64,000 nucleotides of DNA from Candidatus Wallbacteria bacterium (GTDB lineage Bacteria > Muiribacteriota > JAQTZZ01), in contig JAQTZZ010000009.1 in assembly GCA_028687545.1 (NCBI GenBank), forward strand, positions 62,001-126,000. Reading direction: 5' to 3'. Positions 1 to 7,835 of the stretch are shown here, one piece after another. Positions within the stretch are counted from its first letter, which is position 1, and each line of letters begins with the position of its first letter. The notes under the pieces were generated by a model that worked only from the letters and a program-made list of their open reading frames with translations, made no database searches and was not told where the DNA came from. Made by a program: the position numbers and the translations under genes.

Positions 1-296
1 TTAAAGTCTTTGATAATCTGGCTGTAATTGATTATGAAAAATGTACGGAATGCATGCTCTGCTGCGAAAAATGTCCGGTCGGAATGATCAAGGGAATTCC
101 TAAAGTCAGGTCACAGGCCATTATCGGCAACGACTGTGTTGGTTGCGGATTGTGCATAGTTGAATGTCCGGTTAAAGCCTTGTCAGGGGAGAAGAAACGC
201 AAACCGGCAGTAGACCCGACCCTCTGTACAGGATGTGGAATCTGTGTAGTCAAATGCCCTAAACAGGCCATTTCATTAAAGAGACAAGATGCCTAA
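1..296 (+). CDS. rnfB: Electron transport complex RnfB-like ferredoxin, C-terminal part (5' end outside window)
   Basis: The frame is open from base 3, so the gene starts upstream of the window; 97 residues are visible. They carry three cysteine clusters: CTECMLCCEKCP, CVGCGLCIVECP and CTGCGICVVKCP. The last two are classic CxxCxxCxxxCP [4Fe-4S] ferredoxin motifs. The preceding context VFDNLAVIDYEKC is typical of the C-terminal half of RnfB, the ferredoxin-like subunit of the Rnf complex that passes electrons from ferredoxin to NAD while pumping ions. RnfB usually ends the rnfCDGEAB operon, and here an unrelated gene follows with an 8-base overlap. Another polyferredoxin cannot be excluded because the N-terminus is missing. 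Confidence 0.75.
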   Translation, partial: KVFDNLAVIDYEKCTECMLCCEKCPVGMIKGIPKVRSQAIIGNDCVGCGLCIVECPVKALSGEKKRKPAVDPTLCTGCGICVVKCPKQAISLKRQDA

Positions 297-1269
297 GGAA
301 GCTCTACATTATCGGCGTGGAGATGTGATCTGCCTTCTCTGCCCGCATGAATGCAGGTTGAAAAACGGACAGACCGGTAATTGCAAGGCAAGGACTGCCA
401 TCGACGGCAGACTATACTCTGATAATTACGGAAGTGTGACCGGAATCGGCATGGATCCGGTGGAAAAAAAACCGCTTTATCATTTTTATCCGGGATCCGA
501 AATTCTTTCAATCGGCACTTTTGGCTGCAACCTTCATTGTTTTTTCTGTCAAAATTATTCTATTTCTCAAGCGGTAGCGCAAGCAAAGGAAATACAGCCT
601 GAGGATCTTGCTGATCTATTGAGGGAATATGGCGGGATTGGAGTGGCATATACTTATTCGGAACCGCTGATCTGGTATGAATTTGTATCGGATTGCTGCA
701 GGATAGTCAGGAAAAACGGCAAGAAAAACGTACTGGTAACGAACGGATTTATCAAGCCAGAACCTCTTGCCGAGCTGCTGCCGTCTATTGACGCAATGAA
801 TATTGACTTGAAAGCGTTCAGTGATGAATTCTATCGGAAGCACTGCGGCGGACAACTGGCGCCTGTGCTGGAAACCATTCGAATTTCAGCCAAGTCCTGT
901 CATGTGGAGTTGACCAATCTGGTGGTCACGGACTTGAACGACAATGAAGAAGAATTCATGGAACTGGTTGAATTTGTGGCAGAGATTGACAGAGAGATTC
1001 CGCTGCACATTTCACGTTATCATCCCTCATATAACTGCTTGAATCCAGCAACCAGTCAGGTGACGCTGCAGCGGTTTTATCAGATTGCCAAAGAAAAACT
1101 TCAATTCGTTTATCTTGGCAATCTGATGGATAAGGAAGCCTCTTCCACTTTCTGTCCTGGCTGTGGTAAGATGGTTGTTGAAAGATTAGGCTATAATGTC
1201 AGAAACCGGTTGAAAGGGAGAAACTGCCCTTTCTGTGGAACCGGGGTCAAAGGAGAGTATTTTGGCTAA
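289..1269 (+). CDS. amrS: AmmeMemoRadiSam system radical SAM enzyme
   Basis: 326 residues. The radical SAM motif is CNLHCFFC (C80, C84, C87), preceded by a cysteine-rich N-terminus with CLLCPHECRL and followed by NYSISQ, which is characteristic of the AmrS family (PflA-like radical SAM enzymes). A C-terminal pair CPGCGK and CPFCG looks like a rubredoxin or zinc knuckle. Partners of this family are AMMECR1 and MEMO domain proteins; neither lies in the window. The substrate is unknown for the family. It overlaps the preceding rnfB by 8 bases and the next gene by 8 bases, so it is likely translated from a shared transcript. The ATG at 289 is the natural start. Confidence 0.85.
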   Translation: MPKEALHYRRGDVICLLCPHECRLKNGQTGNCKARTAIDGRLYSDNYGSVTGIGMDPVEKKPLYHFYPGSEILSIGTFGCNLHCFFCQNYSISQAVAQAKEIQPEDLADLLREYGGIGVAYTYSEPLIWYEFVSDCCRIVRKNGKKNVLVTNGFIKPEPLAELLPSIDAMNIDLKAFSDEFYRKHCGGQLAPVLETIRISAKSCHVELTNLVVTDLNDNEEEFMELVEFVAEIDREIPLHISRYHPSYNCLNPATSQVTLQRFYQIAKEKLQFVYLGNLMDKEASSTFCPGCGKMVVERLGYNVRNRLKGRNCPFCGTGVKGEYFG

Positions 1270-2425
1270 CTCCTCCTTCGAATGGGAAGGCCACAGCAGG
1301 AAACCCAAGACTACCGACAGGATGATTGTTTATATCATCTGGTTTGTTACACTCGCCCTGATCGTGAGCGTGGGAGTGCTGATCAACAAAAAAATCGAAA
1401 AGAATGAGCAGGCAAAGCAGATACTGTTTTCGGCTCATTACAGGGAAGAAACTGTTAAAACACCCGAAAAAAAACAGGACAGACCGGATCTGAAAACCCC
1501 TGAAAAGACGGTTGCTGAGAAAACCGAAGACTTCGGGGATTTAAAAAAGCCCTATTCTCTAAGAATCCTGGAAAGCTTTGACAGCTTCCGCCATGCAAAT
1601 CAGAGAGCGCTGGAGTTTGAATCAAAAAACTTCATTGTGCAGATAGTGCCCGATGAATCAAAGTATTTCCTGGAACTGGAATCATTCAAAGAAGAAAAGG
1701 ATGTGCTGGCTTTGAAGGAAACGCTGCAGACTGGTAATATACAGAGTAAAATTGTTTCAAGGAGCACGAATGGATTGAATCCCCAGCGTGACCTGGAGGA
1801 TGAAATTATAAAGCTCAAGGAAAACTTGAAAACAGAAAAAACTGCGGAAGTTGCTGCACAGGCTGATGTCAAAACCACAGAAGAGTTGAAAACCACAAAG
1901 GAAGTGGTTTTGGCGGGTGAATCTTCCAGGCCAGGAAAAACTTCCGAAGCGGTTGTAGGGAAGCCAGCCAGAGAAATGACAGCCGAAAAGAAAGAAACTG
2001 CCTTGGAAAAGGTGGCTTCTCCGTCTAAATCCGCAGATAAGATAGGTTCAGACAATGAGAAGGCTATAGAAAAGAGCGTGAAGCACACTGAGACTTTAGA
2101 GAGCTCCATTCTAGCGAAAACCGTGGAAACTTTTGTCAACAGCGTGCTGATTGATAAACCGACGGCAGCTGAAACTCCAGTGAGCGGATACACACTTCAG
2201 GCTGGGGCATATTCTGATAAGATCGGTGCAGAGAAGCTGAGAGATTTTTTAAATGGCAGAGAAGGACAGAACGCCTTTATCCAGGTTCGTGGCAGACTTT
2301 TCAAGGTCTGTCTGGGTCAGTTCATGAGTTATGATCAAGCTAAAACCTTTTCTCAGAAGCTGGATTCGATCAGTTTCGAAGGCTCTTTGCTAGGATTCTT
2401 TGTGCTGAAGATCAGTCAACCCTGA
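1262..2425 (+). CDS. Single-pass membrane protein with C-terminal SPOR domain
   Basis: I place the start at TTG 1262 because AAAGGAG lies about 6 bases upstream; a GTG at 1235 is possible but has no ribosome site. The 387-residue product has a short cytoplasmic segment, one membrane helix near residues 20-42, and a long Lys/Glu/Thr-rich low-complexity linker (about 60-300). The C-terminal 75 residues read as a SPOR repeat (YTLQAGAYSDKIGAEKLRDF, FKVCLGQF, YDQAKTFSQKL). SPOR domains bind denuded peptidoglycan glycan strands at division sites. The domain between residues 100 and 170 (LRILESFDSF..., FIVQIVPDESKYFLELESF) may be a second, weaker SPOR unit. A division or septal role is inferred from the domain only. 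Confidence 0.7.
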   Translation: MANSSFEWEGHSRKPKTTDRMIVYIIWFVTLALIVSVGVLINKKIEKNEQAKQILFSAHYREETVKTPEKKQDRPDLKTPEKTVAEKTEDFGDLKKPYSLRILESFDSFRHANQRALEFESKNFIVQIVPDESKYFLELESFKEEKDVLALKETLQTGNIQSKIVSRSTNGLNPQRDLEDEIIKLKENLKTEKTAEVAAQADVKTTEELKTTKEVVLAGESSRPGKTSEAVVGKPAREMTAEKKETALEKVASPSKSADKIGSDNEKAIEKSVKHTETLESSILAKTVETFVNSVLIDKPTAAETPVSGYTLQAGAYSDKIGAEKLRDFLNGREGQNAFIQVRGRLFKVCLGQFMSYDQAKTFSQKLDSISFEGSLLGFFVLKISQP

Positions 2426-2436
2426 AGATTTTTTTC

Positions 2437-2464
2437 TTGATATTTAACTTAAATCATGTAAAAT
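2437..2464 (+). promoter_or_regulatory. Putative sigma-70 type promoter for the small gene at 2496
   Basis: TTGATA (2437-2442), 16-base spacer, TAAAAT (2459-2464), lying in the short gap after the SPOR gene stop and about 32 bases before the next ATG. It could also drive the metH-metV-metF genes downstream. Confidence 0.5.
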
Positions 2465-2495
2465 CAGTTCAAAAAATCATTGATTTGGAGGAAGT

Positions 2496-2699
2496 ATGAC
2501 CAAAGACAAGAAGGAAATCGGCAAAGAATACAAGCCCACCAGCAACTACATGATTGACGATGTGATTTTTCATCCTGTGTTCAATGAATCCGGCGTAGTG
2601 GTGGAGGCCGGAATGACCACTGACGGAATCAAGAAGATTACAGTTGATTTTCCTAAAGTCGGAAAAAAAAGGCTTGTTTACGGAAAACAGGATAAATAG
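2496..2699 (+). CDS. Small Tudor/CarD-like protein
   Basis: 67 residues, ATG preceded by GGAGGAAGT. After a short charged N-terminus it contains YMIDDVIFHPVFNESGVV, then KKITVDFPKVGKKRLVYG. This pattern (hydrophobic strand, H-P-x-F-x-x-G-V-V, then I-x-V-D-F-x-x-V-G-x-K-x-L) matches the small SH3/Tudor-like fold at the UvrD/PcrA C-terminus and in CarD-type proteins. Such domains contact RNA polymerase or DNA repair partners. The assignment rests on pattern memory, so function stays open. It may share a transcript with metH, which starts 14 bases downstream. Confidence 0.6.
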   Translation: MTKDKKEIGKEYKPTSNYMIDDVIFHPVFNESGVVVEAGMTTDGIKKITVDFPKVGKKRLVYGKQDK

Positions 2700-2713
2700 C
2701 TGAATCTCAAAGA

Positions 2714-5122
2714 ATGGATATTATCCGGGAGCTGAAAAAGCGCATCCTGATCGGGGATGGCGCCATGGGGACCGTATTGCAAAAATACGGACTTCTTAAT
2801 GGACAGGCCCCTGAATTATTGAATTTGCAGCGTCCGGATGAGATTGAGGGGATTCACCTTCGTTATTTAAAATCCGGCGCAGATCTGATTGAAACAAACA
2901 CATTTGGAGCTAATTCCGCCAAACTTGCCGGCTATGGACTGTCGGACAGAGTTCGCGAATTAAACTTGGCGGGAGCCAAACTGGCAAGAGCTGCCGCTGG
3001 AACCAAGGCTTTTGTAGCAGGCTCAGTCGGTCCAACCGGGTTGATGGTGAACAGCAATCCGGCGATTCTCGATGAAATTTCAGGTATTTACAGGGAACAG
3101 ATCAGGGCTTTGTGCGAAGGCGGGATAGACCTGATTCTTTTTGAAACATTCAGCGACTTGTCGGAACTTAAAGCCGCAGTAGTTTCCGCCCTGGAGTTCG
3201 TTAAAATCCCTGTTTTCGCTCAGATGACTTTCGACAGGGACGGGAGGACCTTGACCGGAACGGATCCATCGACTTTCGCCTCCACCATGGAAACACTGGG
3301 TGTTTCAGGAATCGGAATTAATTGCTCAGTAGGTTCAGGGGACATGATTCGGATTATCGAAGAAATCTCAGATAATACCCGTCTGTTTATCTCTGTCTTC
3401 CCGAATGCCGGAATTCCATCTGTCAGGGAGGGAAAGACGATTTATCCCGAATCTCCGGCGACATTTGTAGAAAACGCACTGGTTTTTGTAAAAAAAGGCG
3501 CGAATCTGATCGGCGGATGCTGTGGAACAGACGAATCACATATCAGGGAGTTGAGTCTTAGACTGAAGGATAAACTGCCAAAGTCTCGAAACAGCAATGT
3601 TTGCAGTTCGGTTTGCAGTATTTCCAAAACATACCGCTTCGGTTCTTTTGGGTTACCACCACTTCTGATCGGGGAGCGGCTGAATCCCACCGGTAAAAAG
3701 AAACTGGCTCTGGATATCGGCAATCGGGTTTTTTTCAGATTGAGACAGGATGCTGTAAAACAGGAGCGGGAAAAAGCCCAGGTGCTCGATCTGAATGTCT
3801 CTGTTCCTGGAACAGATGAACTGACTTCGATGAAAGAAGCTGTCAGGATTGTACAGACCACCAGCAAGTGCGCTCTCTGCGTGGATTCCCCAAATCACCA
3901 GGTGCTTTCAGCGGTGCTGCCTTATCTGACAGGCAGGGCGATCGTGAATTCAATTAATGGAGATCAGGATGTACTGGAGCTGATACTCCCGCTTTTGAAA
4001 AAATGGGGATGCATGGCAATCGCCCTGTTGCTTGACAAGCAGGGTATTCCTGAAACCGCCGGCAAGAGAGTTAAGATAGCGGAACGGATTCTTAAAACAG
4101 CAGAGAGATACGGGCTTGATCAAAGGCATTTTCTGTTTGATCCGCTGGCTTTGACGATAGGAGTAAACCGGAGTTCAGCTCAGACCGCCTTGGAGTCCCT
4201 CAGAATTTTAAAAAATTTAGGTGTGTTTACCAGTCTTGGAGTCAGCAATGTTTCGCACGGACTTCCCGGTAGGTCTGGATTGAACGCAGCTTTTTTATCT
4301 CAGGCCATTGACTGTGGTGTTTCCGCTGTGATCATCAATCCGGGTGATTCCGAAGTCATGAAGGCATACTGGTCGGCATCCGCTCTTTCCGGCCGGGATG
4401 AAGGATTTCTGAATTTATTCCGGAGTGTTGAAATCCCCATGGATGGAGTGAATAGAGGAAAGTTGCATCTGGAGAAACCCGAAGAAAGAAATCTCGAGGA
4501 AGAACTTGCCGAAGCAGTGGTCAATGGAGCAACCAAGACCGCGAATGATCTGGTGGAATTTCTAAGCCGCGAGAAAAAACCGCTGGAAATTTTGAATCAG
4601 ATACTGATGCCGGCAATGACCCGGGTGGGAAAGCTATTTGAGGAAAAAGAATTCTATTTGCCTCAACTGATCGCGGCTGCAGAAACAATGTGTTCCTGCA
4701 CCGGATTTATTGCCAAACTGATAGCTGAGGATGGAGTTCAGCAGGTCGAAAAAAAGATCTTACTTGCCACAGTAGAAGGTGACATCCACGATATTGGCAA
4801 GAACATCGTGTCAGCGTTGCTTCGGAGTAACGGATTTACCGTAATAGACCTGGGGAAGGACGTAAAAAAGGAAATCATTTTGGAGCGGTTACAAAGGGAT
4901 CAGCAGATCCGGGTGCTTGGATTGTCCGCACTGATGACAACCACTATGGTTAAAATGAAGGAAGTCATTGAGCTCGTAAAGAGGGAAATTCCGGCAGGAT
5001 CAGTCAAGATCGTGGTGGGAGGAGCAGTGCTGACTCCGGAATACGCGAGTGAAATTGGAGCTGATTACTGTGCTTTGGACGCCCTCCATGGAGTGAAACT
5101 GATCAAGGAGATTTTTGAATGA
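2714..5122 (+). CDS. metH: Cobalamin-dependent methionine synthase, short form lacking the reactivation domain
   Basis: 802 residues. Domain order: homocysteine S-methyltransferase barrel (about 1-290, with GDGAMGT near the start and zinc cysteines in NCSVGSG and GGCCGTDE); pterin-binding methyltetrahydrofolate domain (about 310-580, GERLNPTGKKK, then GVSNVSHGLPGR); B12 cap helices (about 590-680); and the cobalamin-binding domain with GDIHDIGKN, its axial histidine being H692. It ends with the B12 domain, so the flavodoxin-dependent reactivation domain of E. coli MetH (about 1230 residues) is absent, as in Thermotoga-type enzymes. It transfers a methyl group from methyl-tetrahydrofolate to homocysteine. 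The stop overlaps the next start (ATGA), placing it in one operon with metV and metF, which supply the methyl donor. Confidence 0.9.
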   Translation: MDIIRELKKRILIGDGAMGTVLQKYGLLNGQAPELLNLQRPDEIEGIHLRYLKSGADLIETNTFGANSAKLAGYGLSDRVRELNLAGAKLARAAAGTKAFVAGSVGPTGLMVNSNPAILDEISGIYREQIRALCEGGIDLILFETFSDLSELKAAVVSALEFVKIPVFAQMTFDRDGRTLTGTDPSTFASTMETLGVSGIGINCSVGSGDMIRIIEEISDNTRLFISVFPNAGIPSVREGKTIYPESPATFVENALVFVKKGANLIGGCCGTDESHIRELSLRLKDKLPKSRNSNVCSSVCSISKTYRFGSFGLPPLLIGERLNPTGKKKLALDIGNRVFFRLRQDAVKQEREKAQVLDLNVSVPGTDELTSMKEAVRIVQTTSKCALCVDSPNHQVLSAVLPYLTGRAIVNSINGDQDVLELILPLLKKWGCMAIALLLDKQGIPETAGKRVKIAERILKTAERYGLDQRHFLFDPLALTIGVNRSSAQTALESLRILKNLGVFTSLGVSNVSHGLPGRSGLNAAFLSQAIDCGVSAVIINPGDSEVMKAYWSASALSGRDEGFLNLFRSVEIPMDGVNRGKLHLEKPEERNLEEELAEAVVNGATKTANDLVEFLSREKKPLEILNQILMPAMTRVGKLFEEKEFYLPQLIAAAETMCSCTGFIAKLIAEDGVQQVEKKILLATVEGDIHDIGKNIVSALLRSNGFTVIDLGKDVKKEIILERLQRDQQIRVLGLSALMTTTMVKMKEVIELVKREIPAGSVKIVVGGAVLTPEYASEIGADYCALDALHGVKLIKEIFE

Positions 5123-5763
5123 TTATAACCCGTCCGAAAGATTGCTCGGAAATCATCGTTCATATTGAAGGCAAAAAACTGGCATTGATCGGTTGTGATG
5201 TCTGCGCTAAGCTTTGCCATACTGGCGGAGAAGAAGAAGTCAAAGGTTATGCGGAATTTTATGCGGGACTCGGGTATCAGATCGTGACCTGCGCACAGGT
5301 GGAGGGTGTCTGCAACGAACTTCTGACTGGTAAATTCGTCAGAAGCAACAAGCTGCTTGGTCAGGCTGAAACGATTCTGCTGGCTTCCTGCGGCAATGGA
5401 GTCCAGGTTTTGAAGGATTTCCTGCCAGGAAAAAATGTGCTTCCGATTCTGGACACGCTTTTCCTGGGTTCCTTGAAAAACCACCATCTGTTTCAGGAAC
5501 GTTGTTCATTGTGTGGGAACTGCATTCTCGGCCGGACCGAAGGAATCTGCCCCCTTACGCAATGTGCCAAGTTCATCCTGAATGGCCCCTGCGGTGGTTC
5601 CATGAACGGCAAATGCGAAGTCGACCCTGGAAAAGACTGCGCCTGGTACCAGATATATGAACGCATGAAAAATCGGGGAAAAGAGCATCTTCTGGAAGGA
5701 ATTTTTCTGCCCACAAACCATTCTGAAGAGCTGATCCCTAGAAAGTTGAATACTAGAAAATGA
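5119..5763 (+). CDS. metV: MetV-type methylenetetrahydrofolate reductase partner (MTHFR C-terminal domain)
   Basis: 214 residues with two cysteine-rich parts: GCDVCAKLCHTGG near residue 30 and a C-terminal block with CSLCGNC, GICPLTQCAKF, NGPCGGS and KCEVDPGKDCAWYQIYERM. This is the signature of the MTHFR C-terminal family (PF12225), the zinc or iron-sulfur partner of MetF in the MetVF reductases of acetogens and other anaerobes. It probably forms a heteromer with the product of the next gene and relays electrons to its flavin. It overlaps metH by 4 bases and metF by 4 bases, which supports stoichiometric co-expression. Confidence 0.85.
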   Translation: MIITRPKDCSEIIVHIEGKKLALIGCDVCAKLCHTGGEEEVKGYAEFYAGLGYQIVTCAQVEGVCNELLTGKFVRSNKLLGQAETILLASCGNGVQVLKDFLPGKNVLPILDTLFLGSLKNHHLFQERCSLCGNCILGRTEGICPLTQCAKFILNGPCGGSMNGKCEVDPGKDCAWYQIYERMKNRGKEHLLEGIFLPTNHSEELIPRKLNTRK

Positions 5764-6635
5764 ATGAGAGCAGACTGGAACAGAAATTACGGAACAGAGA
5801 ATTTCCAATTACTGCTGAACTTTTTTCAATTAGAGGGACAGATGTTTCCACGATTATGAAAAAAGCGGAGCTCCTGCGGGATTATGCCGATGCTTTCAAT
5901 ATTACAGACAATCACAGAGCCACGATGAGGGTCTGCCCTCTGGCTGTCTGCTCTAAACTGGTCCAGACTGGCCTGGAGCCAGTCTTTCAGATCACATGCC
6001 GCGACCGGAATCGCCTGGCTCTCCAGAGCGACACACTCGGCGCTTATCTGATGGGTATCAGGAATATTTTTGCTGTCACAGGAGACCATTTATCAGTGGG
6101 AGATTACCCGATGGCTTTTCCGGTGTTTGATCTGGATTCAGTCCAGTTTCTGAGGAATCTGACAGAATTGGAGCGGGGCAGGGACTCGGCAGGGAAAAAG
6201 CTGAGAGGGGCACCCAAATTTTTCAAAGGGGCAGCGGTAAATATGACAGCAACCCCTGAGTGGATACATCTGGCGAAGCTCAGAAAAAAAATCGTGGCAG
6301 GTGCGCAGTTTTTTCAGTCGCAGCTGATATTTTCTCCTGAGCTTGCACTGAGCATGCTTGAAAAAGTCAAAGGTCAGGCTTATTTCATTGCCGGGATCAC
6401 GATCCTGAAAGACTTGACATTCACCAGATTTTTAAAGGAGAAAGTTCCTGGAATTTATATCCCGGATGAAATGATCAGACATCAGGAAAAGGCCGGAGAC
6501 GAACTGAAAGCTGGTTTGGAAATCGCAGTCAGCGTAATCAGGGAACTCAGGGATCATTTTGACGGCTTGCATGTGATGGCACTCGGCCTTGAAGAATACA
6601 TCCCTGAAATCCTGAAAAAATCAGGGGTTCGATGA
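5760..6635 (+). CDS. metF: Methylenetetrahydrofolate reductase
   Basis: 291 residues, TIM-barrel MetF family. Recognisable blocks are the N-terminal ITAELFSIRGTD, with the family's glutamate, and AFNITDNHRATMRVCP. The barrel strands GIRNIFAVTGDH, GAQFFQSQLIF and FIAGITILKD follow. It reduces methylene-tetrahydrofolate to methyl-tetrahydrofolate, the substrate of the MetH encoded two genes upstream. The start overlaps the metV stop. It is the last gene of the + strand operon and converges with the flagellar operon 20 bases away. A weak CCCTGA/TCAGGG hairpin lies inside its 3' end, but no clear terminator is visible. Confidence 0.88.
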   Translation: MNESRLEQKLRNREFPITAELFSIRGTDVSTIMKKAELLRDYADAFNITDNHRATMRVCPLAVCSKLVQTGLEPVFQITCRDRNRLALQSDTLGAYLMGIRNIFAVTGDHLSVGDYPMAFPVFDLDSVQFLRNLTELERGRDSAGKKLRGAPKFFKGAAVNMTATPEWIHLAKLRKKIVAGAQFFQSQLIFSPELALSMLEKVKGQAYFIAGITILKDLTFTRFLKEKVPGIYIPDEMIRHQEKAGDELKAGLEIAVSVIRELRDHFDGLHVMALGLEEYIPEILKKSGVR

Positions 6636-6655
6636 GAACAGTAACGATTCGCTGA

Positions 6656-7315
6656 TCATTTTCCCTTTTTAAGCAGTGATCTGCTTTTTTCCAGGGAAAG
6701 ATTTTGGAGTATCTCAGCCGCCTTCTTATCTTTCATTTTCGAAATAACATCTGAGAGAAGTATGGGATCAAGGGTCTCCAGTATTTTAGCTGCTGAAGCA
6801 GACTCCATTTTTTCAAAGATCTTTGTCATCCGCAACACTTTGTTCTGATAGTCCAGCAGAGATTGTTCAGATTCGGAAAGGGCTTTTCTTTTCGCATCGA
6901 TTTTGATTTCCTGTGACCTGAGTTCCTGCTCTTTGCAGTTGATTTCAACTTCCCTGGATGTCAGATTTCCCTGGTTTTTTTTGAATTGTTCCTCCAGAGC
7001 CAGCAATTGATTTTTTTTGAGCTCAATCTCCTGTTCCTGCAGCTTAAGTTTTGAAATTTTTTCATCAAACAGCTGCTGCTGCTCATGCATAATTTCTTTG
7101 AGCTGGTCCGGGTCTGACAGGGAGAGCAGGGTAAGATTTTTCAGGTATCTTTCCACAGTGTGATTTTTTTTTACGGAATCCGGAAGGAATTGATGCAGGT
7201 TGATAAATCCCGTGGAATCGAAGAAAAGTCCGAGAACTCCCAGCAGCGCAATAAAAATGAGCAGCAGGAGCAGTGTAGTAAAAGGACTCTGGAAACGGCG
7301 GGATACCTTTGTTAT
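6656..7315 (-). CDS. MotE/YlxF-like flagellar protein, probably with an AUA start
   Basis: The C-terminal part (KIFEKMESASAAKILETL... KMKDKKAAEILQNL) is the MgtE-N/MotE-type helical domain. It follows a coiled coil rich in Glu, Gln and Lys. Position directly after fliJ matches YlxF of Firmicutes and MotE. The first ATG/GTG/TTG is GTG at 7156, but that would cut off 53 in-frame residues holding a clear membrane anchor (TTLLLLLIFIALLGVLGLFF) and basic flank. The frame is closed by TAA at 7336-7334. In between, a strong GGAGG (7326-7322) lies 6 bases before ATA at 7315. I therefore propose AUA as the start, giving 219 residues with an N-terminal membrane helix as in MotE/YlxF. If AUA is not used, the GTG form would be cytosolic. 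Confidence 0.65.
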   Translation of the reverse strand: MTKVSRRFQSPFTTLLLLLIFIALLGVLGLFFDSTGFINLHQFLPDSVKKNHTVERYLKNLTLLSLSDPDQLKEIMHEQQQLFDEKISKLKLQEQEIELKKNQLLALEEQFKKNQGNLTSREVEINCKEQELRSQEIKIDAKRKALSESEQSLLDYQNKVLRMTKIFEKMESASAAKILETLDPILLSDVISKMKDKKAAEILQNLSLEKSRSLLKKGK

Positions 7316-7395
7316 GACGCGCCTCCTTCTAAGTTATCGTCAATATCGAATGGATCGTCCACACGCATCCGGAAAAACGGTGTATCCGCAAGTGA

Positions 7396-7833
7396 TCAAT
7401 CATTGCGCAGGAATCTTTGCGTTCCCTGCTCATCCAGGGTTTTCTGCTCAGTACGGCCGCGCGATTTTTCGAATTCCCGCAGTTTCTTATCCCGTAAATT
7501 TTCCATGATTTTCAAGTCTCTCATTGCCTGCATGAATTTAGTTCTGACATTTCCGATCTGCAGTTCAAGATTCTGCAGTTCGAGCTCTGCCGCTTCTTTC
7601 GCCCCCTTCAGGGACAAAAGGCGCTCCTGCCTGTCGCGGATGTCGCTGATCGTCATCCGGTCCACTTTTTTCAGATCTGAAAGAGAAGAGAAAACCAGTG
7701 AATTGAGAGATTCGATTTTCAAAATGAGGGTGGCTTTCTGTGAGAGTAATCTGGCCATTTCCGTCTTGATTTCGTCGGATTTAGCCTGCCTCAGTTTCAA
7801 AATATTGTCCGGTTTGAATTTGAATTTATTCAT
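7396..7833 (-). CDS. fliJ: Flagellar export protein FliJ
   Basis: 145 residues, almost entirely alpha-helical coiled coil, beginning FKFKPDNILKLRQAKSDE, which is the usual FliJ opening (F-x-F-x-x-x-x-x-L-x-x-R). FliJ is the central stalk of the FliH-FliI-FliJ export ATPase and escorts export chaperones. Sequence conservation in this family is low, so the call rests on length, helical pattern and position two bases after fliI. The in-frame sequence continues open for 26 codons after its TGA, but that stretch contains the ribosome site of the next gene and is taken as leader. Confidence 0.8.
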   Translation of the reverse strand: MNKFKFKPDNILKLRQAKSDEIKTEMARLLSQKATLILKIESLNSLVFSSLSDLKKVDRMTISDIRDRQERLLSLKGAKEAAELELQNLELQIGNVRTKFMQAMRDLKIMENLRDKKLREFEKSRGRTEQKTLDEQGTQRFLRND

Positions 7834-7835
7834 TT

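Noticed and set aside
1600-2193. Open frame of 197 codons on the minus strand.
   Set aside because: It is antisense to the low-complexity linker of the SPOR protein; its Ser/Val/Phe-rich product mirrors the Glu/Lys/Thr repeats.
2465-2713. A SAM or cobalamin riboswitch before metH.
   Set aside because: The gap before metH is only 14 bases and the leader of the small gene before it is about 32 bases, too short for either riboswitch.
7300-7398. In-frame continuation of fliJ past its TGA, which might mean TGA is recoded.
   Set aside because: TGA ends many genes here, often within ATGA overlaps (metH, umuD, KS-beta). The 26-codon tail contains the GGAGG of the next gene and has no FliJ features.
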